Below, in pieces: positions 58,740 to 64,000 of a stretch of DNA of 64,000 bases; positions within the stretch are counted from its first letter, which is position 1; every line of letters starts with the position of its first letter. The position numbers were made by a program, and so were the translations under genes. Origin of the DNA: Candidatus Bathyarchaeum tardum. GTDB taxonomy: Archaea > Thermoproteota > Bathyarchaeia > Bathyarchaeales > Bathyarchaeaceae. The stretch lies in NCBI GenBank assembly GCA_029762755.1, contig JARVGH010000007.1, positions 1-64,000 of the forward strand. Reading direction: 5' to 3'. The notes under the pieces are model-generated. The model worked only from the letters and a program-made list of their open reading frames with translations. It ran no database searches and was not told the DNA's origin.

Positions 58740-59525
58740 TTATTCACCAAGGATTTTCATTGCATCATCAACTGACGCATTATTATGAATAATCGCTGAA
58801 AGTGCCTTAACCATGTTTGTAGGGTTTTCATGTTGGAACACGTTTCTTCCTATAGAGAGACCCGATCCGCCACCTGTTACCGAATCTTTTACCATCAGTA
58901 AAACATCTTTAGTGGTTTCGGCTTTTGGTCCACCAGCAATGATAACTGGAACTGGACAAGAATCAGTAACTTGTTTGAAAGATTCAACAGTACCTGTGTA
59001 GTTTGTTTTAATGATATCAGCTCCAAGTTCTGCTCCCAAACGGGCTGCATGGGCAACTACATTTGCAGAATGGGCGTTTTTGATGTTTGGTCCTCTTGGA
59101 TACATCATAGCCAATAACGGCATACCAAAATCGTCACATTCACAGGCGACTTTGCCTAAGGTTGCAAGCATACTATCTTCGTTTTTTGAGCCAACGTTAA
59201 TGTGCACTGAAACTGCGTCTGCACCTAAACGGACAGCATCGTCTACAGTTCCCACTTGCATTTTGTTGTTGGGTTCAGGACAAAGGGCTGAAATTCCAGA
59301 CAAATGAATGATTAATCCGGCGGTTCCGTTGTCTACTTTTTTTGCGATTCCCCGGTTTATGAGAACTGCGTCAACGTCTCCAAGCAACAACTTGTCAATG
59401 ATTTCTTGCATGTTTGTTAGTCCTGTAACTGGACCAACAGTTACTCCATGGTCCATTGGGACAATCACGGTTTTGTTGTCACTTCTGAAGATTCTTTTTA
59501 ATCGTCTTTTTTTACCTGTTTCCAA
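58740..59525 (-). CDS. ADH synthase (archaeal AroA', class I aldolase family)
   Basis: Makes the seven-carbon ADH from aspartate semialdehyde and a deoxy-ketohexose phosphate, the first step of the archaeal shikimate route. It has the class I fructose-bisphosphate aldolase fold: TVIVPMDHGVTVGPVTGLTN, VDAVLINRGIAKKV, GADAVSVHINVGSKNEDSML, ADIIKTNYTGTVESFKQVTD with the Schiff-base lysine, PVIIAGGPKAETTKDVLLMV and GGGSGLSIGRNVFQHENP. At 261 residues it is the right size. TTG 59525 is the start, ten bases after AAGGAGA. The two genes before it supply its aspartate semialdehyde. Confidence 0.94.
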   Translation of the reverse strand: METGKKRRLKRIFRSDNKTVIVPMDHGVTVGPVTGLTNMQEIIDKLLLGDVDAVLINRGIAKKVDNGTAGLIIHLSGISALCPEPNNKMQVGTVDDAVRLGADAVSVHINVGSKNEDSMLATLGKVACECDDFGMPLLAMMYPRGPNIKNAHSANVVAHAARLGAELGADIIKTNYTGTVESFKQVTDSCPVPVIIAGGPKAETTKDVLLMVKDSVTGGGSGLSIGRNVFQHENPTNMVKALSAIIHNNASVDDAMKILGE

Positions 59526-59540
59526 AGGTTCTTGTCTCCT

Positions 59541-60578
59541 TTAGAGGAACTTCTTTACTTTCAAGTATTCTGCGTTAAGGACACCGCATCCAGCGGCTCC
59601 CCGTATCGTATTGTGACCCAAAGCAATAAACTTCACCCCATCCATCACAGGGTCTTTTCTGAGCCTACCAACTACGGTGCTCATTCCGTTGCCTTCCATA
59701 CGGTCTAATCGGGTTTGTGGACGATTATTTTCCCAAGTAACTATAACTGGTTTTTCTGGAGCCGAAGGCAATTTTAAGGTCTGCGGTTCACCAATGAAGT
59801 TTTCCATAGCATCAGCTACAGTTTCAGGTTCTGCTTTCTTTTTTGTTGCCACGAAAACTGCTTCCATATGGCCATCAATTGTTGGAACTCTGTGACAGCT
59901 AGATGAAACCTTGAAGTCAGCAGGTTTAGAAGCAGTACCCAGAATCTTTTGGGTTTCAGATTCCATTTTGGGTTCTTCTCCACCGATGTAAGGAATGACG
60001 TTATCCACGATATCCAACGAGGCAACTCCAGGGTATCCGGCACCAGATATTGCCTGCATCGTGGATACTATGAGGCTTTTGATGCCAAATACATCATAGA
60101 TTGGCTTTAAAGGCAAAGTTAGAACAGTGGTGCTACAGTTTGGGTTAGTGACAAGGATGCCGTCCCATTTTCGTTTTCTTTGTTGTTCTTCAATTAGGCT
60201 AACGTGTTCACAGTTAATTTCTGGGTTTAGCATAGGAACATCCGGATCCATTCGGTGGGACGATGCGTTACTAACTACCACATTTCCTGCAGAAGCAAAA
60301 TCTTCCTCAACTTTTCCTGCTACATCCGAAGGCAATGCTGAGAAAACTATGTCAACATCTTTTACTTCACTTGGAGTAATGTCCACTACTTCCATTTGTG
60401 CGACAGCTTCAGGGACTGGAGTTGATTGCCTCCATCTGGAAGCTTCTCCGTATGTTCTTCCGGCACTTCTTTCTGAGGCTGCAACAGTTGTTACTTCAAA
60501 CCAAGGGTGATTTTCTAGCAGTTGAACAAATATTTGTCCAACATTTCCTGTTGCACCTAATACAGCAGCTTTTAACAT
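59541..60578 (-). CDS. asd: Aspartate-semialdehyde dehydrogenase
   Basis: Reduces aspartyl phosphate to aspartate semialdehyde. Blocks are LKAAVLGATGNVGQIFVQLL, DIVFSALPSDVAGKVEEDFA, LVTNPNCSTTVLTLPLKPIY with the catalytic cysteine, STMQAISGAGYPGVASLDIV, SSSCHRVPTIDGHMEAVFVA with the active-site His, and GHNTIRGAAGCGVLNAEYL at the end. At 345 residues it is the archaeal/yeast-like form. Its ATG overlaps the aspartate kinase stop by seven bases. In this operon its product most likely feeds ADH synthase, besides threonine and methionine. Confidence 0.95.
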   Translation of the reverse strand: MLKAAVLGATGNVGQIFVQLLENHPWFEVTTVAASERSAGRTYGEASRWRQSTPVPEAVAQMEVVDITPSEVKDVDIVFSALPSDVAGKVEEDFASAGNVVVSNASSHRMDPDVPMLNPEINCEHVSLIEEQQRKRKWDGILVTNPNCSTTVLTLPLKPIYDVFGIKSLIVSTMQAISGAGYPGVASLDIVDNVIPYIGGEEPKMESETQKILGTASKPADFKVSSSCHRVPTIDGHMEAVFVATKKKAEPETVADAMENFIGEPQTLKLPSAPEKPVIVTWENNRPQTRLDRMEGNGMSTVVGRLRKDPVMDGVKFIALGHNTIRGAAGCGVLNAEYLKVKKFL

Positions 60579-61831
60579 GACTCATTATCCCCTAATGCAG
60601 TTGTTACTAATTCCAAAGCTTTTTCTTTTTCGTTCCAATCCACAAAAAGAAGAATACTGGAAGTGATTGTCATGAGCCCAAAAATATTTATGCAGTTTAC
60701 TCGCAGAGCCTCAGATATTCGTCCAGTAAGACCCGGAGTTTTTTCTAAGCCAACCCCCTTGATTTTAAGGAACGCCAACTGTTTTCGCACAGACATAGCC
60801 AAGGTTTCTTCATGCTTCAGTATTGCTTCATGCATTTTCTCTAACAGAACTTTAGAATCAGAGTTTTCAGTAACATACAATATCATCGAATCACGGTTCA
60901 AAGATAACCCGAGCAATTCAGCGTGTTCTTCGGCGGTTTCAGCTAATTCTTTTATAACTTGAGGATTCTGTGACACATCATTTCCTACAACAGTAATAGA
61001 CAAAACAGGAGAAGGACTAGCAAACTCGGCACCTAAATCACCAGAAAGTGTTCCTTTTATTATTGTGCCTTCAACATTTAGGTCGCCGTGAATGTTTCGG
61101 ATTACTCTCACTCTTACTGATGCCTCCTTGTAACGTAATGCTTTTCTGTGAATGAATTTTGTGCCCGAATCGGCCAAACCAACCAATGTTTTTACGTCAA
61201 TTTCTGGAATCCGCTGAGGATTACTTATCACTTTTGGGTCAGCGGTCATTATTCCTTCAGCGTCAGTAACTAAGATTAGCTCATCTGCTTCTAAAGCCTT
61301 CGCTAAAATGAAAGCAGTTGTATCACTTCCACCACGACCCAACGTAGTTACCCGACCATTCTGAGTTCTACCCACGAAACCGGCAATAACAGGAATAACT
61401 CCAGATTCGACAAGGGGCAACACATGCTGCTTTACACGGTTGTAACACACATCCAATAATGGATTGGCATCTGAAAATGAATCATCAGTAACAATAGGCC
61501 ACTCGGGGTCATGTGGATCGACATACCAAGCCTTTATTCCCTGGGCTTTTAATGCCACAGCCATGATTCTAATGCTGGTTCGTTCACCCATTGCCAGAAT
61601 TTCATCTAAATCAGGCTTATGCAGCCTACCATTAGAGCTGTTTTTGGCAGCATTGAACAGGGTATCAGTAGTTTTTCCCATCGCGGAAACAATTACTGTG
61701 ATTTGGGTTCCTTTCTTTGCTTCGTTAGCAACTGCCGTAACGGCTCGCAATATTTTCTCGTGGTCGGCCAGACTAGAGCCTCCAAATTTTACCACGATTC
61801 TTTTTTGTTTTTTTTCATTATTTTTGTTCAT
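60572..61831 (-). CDS. lysC: Aspartate kinase
   Basis: Phosphorylates aspartate. The kinase domain shows KRIVVKFGGSSLADHEKILR, LAMGERTSIRIMAVALKAQG, VIAGFVGRTQNGRVTTLGRG followed by GSDTTAFILAKALEADELIL, and VTDAEGIMTADPKV. Two C-terminal ACT domains follow (SITVVGNDVSQNPQVIKELA; LKIKGVGLEKTPGLTGRISE), suggesting feedback control by an amino acid. I start at ATG 61831 (MNKNNEKKQ); a TTG six codons earlier is open. It is the first gene of the aspartate-to-prephenate run, and the 61832-62084 spacer before glyA holds its promoter. Confidence 0.95.
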   Translation of the reverse strand: MNKNNEKKQKRIVVKFGGSSLADHEKILRAVTAVANEAKKGTQITVIVSAMGKTTDTLFNAAKNSSNGRLHKPDLDEILAMGERTSIRIMAVALKAQGIKAWYVDPHDPEWPIVTDDSFSDANPLLDVCYNRVKQHVLPLVESGVIPVIAGFVGRTQNGRVTTLGRGGSDTTAFILAKALEADELILVTDAEGIMTADPKVISNPQRIPEIDVKTLVGLADSGTKFIHRKALRYKEASVRVRVIRNIHGDLNVEGTIIKGTLSGDLGAEFASPSPVLSITVVGNDVSQNPQVIKELAETAEEHAELLGLSLNRDSMILYVTENSDSKVLLEKMHEAILKHEETLAMSVRKQLAFLKIKGVGLEKTPGLTGRISEALRVNCINIFGLMTITSSILLFVDWNEKEKALELVTTALGDNESC

Positions 61832-62084
61832 AATAACTAAACACTCCAAAAAGCCCAGAAAACTAAAGACAATAAATTTCAGTTACCTGGACCTAATTAT
61901 AAAAGAAATAGCTAAAACTATAGAACATCGAAGAATTTGTTAATGTAGTCGTCGAATGGCTGTTCATAGACCCAGTTTCCTTGAATGAAACAAAAAAACT
62001 CCATTCTTATATAAAAAAATATCGTATAGAAAAAACAGAGTGCAAAGACGGCTTTACGCACGTGCATGTTAGTTATTAAAATAC

Positions 62085-63428
62085 TTAAACATGTTTTTTC
62101 AGGTATTCTTTTGCTTCACTGACACTTTGGAAGCCATATTTGATTTCGTTAAAATTCTGTCGTAACTTGATAACGTCTTTTCTTACGTCTTCATGAGTTC
62201 TTTTGCCTTTCACTACATCCAATATCAAAGAACACAACTGTTCAACATCTTCTGGTTTGAAACCTCGACGACTTACATCTTGAAAACCGATTCTCAGACC
62301 GGAAGGGTCACCTCGATCGTGCTGGTTATCATAGGGCAAAAGGTTCTTATTCAAAATGATGTGAGCATCTTCAAGAGCAAAAGCAAGTTTTTGTCCTCCA
62401 CCGTACTCACGAACATCAACAACAATCTGATGAGAACGAGTGAATCCGTTTTTTTGCCCTAAGACTTTAACACCATTTTCAAACATGCACTTACCTGCAG
62501 TTTGAGCGTTTCTAATCGTTTGTTTTGCTAAGTCTTTACCGTATAGTTTCATTTCCAAAGCTGCTAAACCTAAAGCAGGCAACCGCCCAAGATGAGTACT
62601 AGAAGCGCTCAACGGAAAAACGGCATACTGGACTTTTTTAATGGCTTTTTTCATACGGTCATCTTCACAATTAGCAAGAATAACTCCACCTTGGGGTCCT
62701 GGAAAAGTTTTATGAGTAGATGCAGTTATGAAATCCACACCTTCTTTGAAGGGGTTTTGGAATTCTCCTCCTGCAATTAATCCCAAAACATGAGCAGCGT
62801 CGTATGCAACGTAAGCTCCATTGTCTTTGGCAACTTTAGCTAATTCCTTTACGGGATGAGGAAAGGGAAAAACACTACCACCAAAGGTTACGATTCCAGG
62901 TCGGGCGGAATCAATTATTGTTGAAGATTTTTCTACATCAATATTTAGTTCGTCTATATCGTAAGCATGATTAATGGTTTCGAGACCCAAAACACTACCA
63001 GCCAGACCAGAATAGTCATGAGTAATATGTGCCCCAGCACTAAGAGGTAAAACAACCATACGGTCGTTTTTTGTTGCCATAGATAAGCCTTTGAAAGTTG
63101 CAAGATTTGCGTGGGTGCCTGAAACAAGTCGTACATCTGCCCAATTGCAGCCAAACAGGTTTTTCATCAAATCTGTTGCATAGTCTTCGATTTTTGTCAT
63201 GAATTTTTGACCTTGATAGTGCCGTGCCTTAACATGACCTTTAAGATCATTTTCACCTTCAGCGTATCGGGAATCCAAATCTTTGGACATATGCATAATT
63301 TCATTAACTGCAGGAGATTTGATTCCTTCACTGGCAATTAGGTTCATGCACTCTTTTCCACGATAACGTTCATGGTTTTCGTTAGATTCAACTAAACCAA
63401 GAGCCAACTTTAAGAATTCAGCTTCCAT
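62085..63428 (-). CDS. glyA: Serine hydroxymethyltransferase
   Basis: A PLP enzyme interconverting serine and glycine with a pterin carrier. Blocks are ECMNLIASEGIKSPAVNEIM, SRYAEGENDLKGHVKARHYQ, RLVSGTHANLATFKGLSMAT, VAYDAAHVLGLIAGGEFQNP and DFITASTHKTFPGPQGGVIL, which holds the PLP lysine. At 447 residues it is an archaeal form that often uses tetrahydromethanopterin or tetrahydrofolate. I start at ATG 63428 (MEAEFLKLALGL), ten bases after GGGAGG; the frame is open to 63482, but that extension does not fit the family. Confidence 0.95.
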   Translation of the reverse strand: MEAEFLKLALGLVESNENHERYRGKECMNLIASEGIKSPAVNEIMHMSKDLDSRYAEGENDLKGHVKARHYQGQKFMTKIEDYATDLMKNLFGCNWADVRLVSGTHANLATFKGLSMATKNDRMVVLPLSAGAHITHDYSGLAGSVLGLETINHAYDIDELNIDVEKSSTIIDSARPGIVTFGGSVFPFPHPVKELAKVAKDNGAYVAYDAAHVLGLIAGGEFQNPFKEGVDFITASTHKTFPGPQGGVILANCEDDRMKKAIKKVQYAVFPLSASSTHLGRLPALGLAALEMKLYGKDLAKQTIRNAQTAGKCMFENGVKVLGQKNGFTRSHQIVVDVREYGGGQKLAFALEDAHIILNKNLLPYDNQHDRGDPSGLRIGFQDVSRRGFKPEDVEQLCSLILDVVKGKRTHEDVRKDVIKLRQNFNEIKYGFQSVSEAKEYLKKHV

Positions 63429-63647
63429 CGCCCACTTTCCTCCCAAACAATTCATTAGGGCATTTTGTTGCTTTCTGAGCATTACCTCACTTATTTACAT
63501 TTCTTCCATCGAGGAACTTTAACACTTGTCGATAATTTCCACAAGATTTATTGATGTTCCAAAAAGAAATCGATTTTAGTGCAAATCAATATTTTGATTT
63601 CATAAAACTTTTCTTTATTTTCAATACCGATTAACACCGTGGAACCT

Positions 63648-63806
63648 ATGAGCAAACGCAAACTTCATTACGGAGTACGCCTAACCGCAGACCAACTGAG
63701 ATACCTGAAAACCGTAGGTAAACCATCCGAATGGATACGACAAGCAGTAGACGAAAAAAGAAAACGAGAAGAATTCACCCGTAACAGAAGTAAGATTCAA
63801 AAATAG
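63648..63806 (+). CDS. Small ribbon-helix-helix-like protein (52 residues)
   Basis: A short basic protein: MSKRKLHYGVRLTADQLRYL, then KTVGKPSEWIRQAVDEKRKR and a basic tail. The pattern strand (LHYGVRLT), helix, K-P-SEWIRQAVDEK resembles small MetJ/Arc-type DNA-binding proteins found across archaea. It starts at ATG 63648; GGAACC just upstream is a weak ribosome signal. No partner gene is seen to the right edge (63807-64000 is AT-rich and empty). Confidence 0.6.
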   Translation: MSKRKLHYGVRLTADQLRYLKTVGKPSEWIRQAVDEKRKREEFTRNRSKIQK

Positions 63807-64000
63807 ACATATTTTCTAACGTTACGGGACAGTAGATAAATCAAAACCATTCACCATTTTCAATATAAATGTTGGAAATAGTTTGAGAAAATGCATCATA
63901 AAATACAACCAAAATCTAGGCGAATATATGAAAAAACAACATAAAAATACTTAAAAGATGCTTTCTGAAAAAAACCAATCATAAAAAAGTGTCGGATTCA

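Noticed and set aside
60572-61831. lysC and asd as part of a diaminopimelate lysine pathway
   Set aside because: No dapA or dapB-type genes are near, and a complete LysW-type pathway is present in the same window.

Overview
The window reads as a piece of an AT-rich archaeal chromosome. Archaeal markers are a LysW-type alpha-aminoadipate lysine cluster, the aspartate-semialdehyde-dependent archaeal entry into the shikimate pathway (ADH synthase plus 3-dehydroquinate synthase II), a GHMP-type shikimate kinase, a UbiA-family archaeal ether-lipid prenyltransferase, the archaeal phosphoglycerate mutase, a class III signal-peptide pilin and Lrp-type regulators. With an arcadin-1-like protein, a bacterial-type Ku/LigD repair set and a C-terminal EFPSWIILPLFLIA-type membrane anchor, the best guess is a TACK archaeon near Bathyarchaeota. 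That placement is inference. No rRNA, tRNA or CRISPR array was found.

Layout. 1-4.6 kb: an envelope protein fragment, a decayed gene, acylphosphatase, an arcadin-like protein, MscS channel and cation exchanger. 4.7-8.5 kb: a minus-strand non-homologous end-joining operon (polymerase, Ku, ligase fused to 3'-phosphoesterase, DUF72). 8.8-10.5 kb: a toxin-antitoxin scrapyard with one intact PIN pair and remnants of HicB and MntA/HepT modules. 10.6-14.5 kb: phosphoglycerate mutase, then gene debris with a broken integrase, two imperfect 40-bp repeats and two microproteins. 14.5-19.6 kb: radical SAM protein, a C39-like peptidase with an unknown partner, a winged-helix/cytochrome b5 fusion, a ribbon-helix-helix protein and a DUF5678/retropepsin pair. 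19.8-22.6 kb: a candidate structured RNA and a pilin/coiled-coil/roadblock cluster. 22.8-38.1 kb: mostly housekeeping and envelope genes, including a 1265-residue receiver-PAS-GAF-histidine kinase.

38.2-48.7 kb is a divergent lysine biosynthesis locus. On the minus strand are homocitrate synthase, the two homoaconitase subunits, homoisocitrate dehydrogenase and an Lrp regulator. On the plus strand are lysW and the LysX, Y, Z, J and K enzymes that work on LysW-bound intermediates. 49.2-61.8 kb is an aromatic amino acid locus: plus-strand prephenate dehydratase faces a twelve-gene minus-strand run from aspartate kinase and aspartate-semialdehyde dehydrogenase through all shikimate steps to chorismate mutase, an aminotransferase and prephenate dehydrogenase. 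Because ADH synthase consumes aspartate semialdehyde, this run encodes the route from aspartate to chorismate and prephenate. Serine hydroxymethyltransferase and a small DNA-binding-like protein close the window.

Most promising for novelty: the 104-nt candidate RNA at 19774-19877 (k-turn-like base, several perfect stems, alternative pairings); the C39-peptidase/unknown pair at 15392-16893; the pilin-roadblock cluster; the LIG-PE order in the end-joining ligase; and a LysX-like enzyme with an extra segment of about 70 residues.
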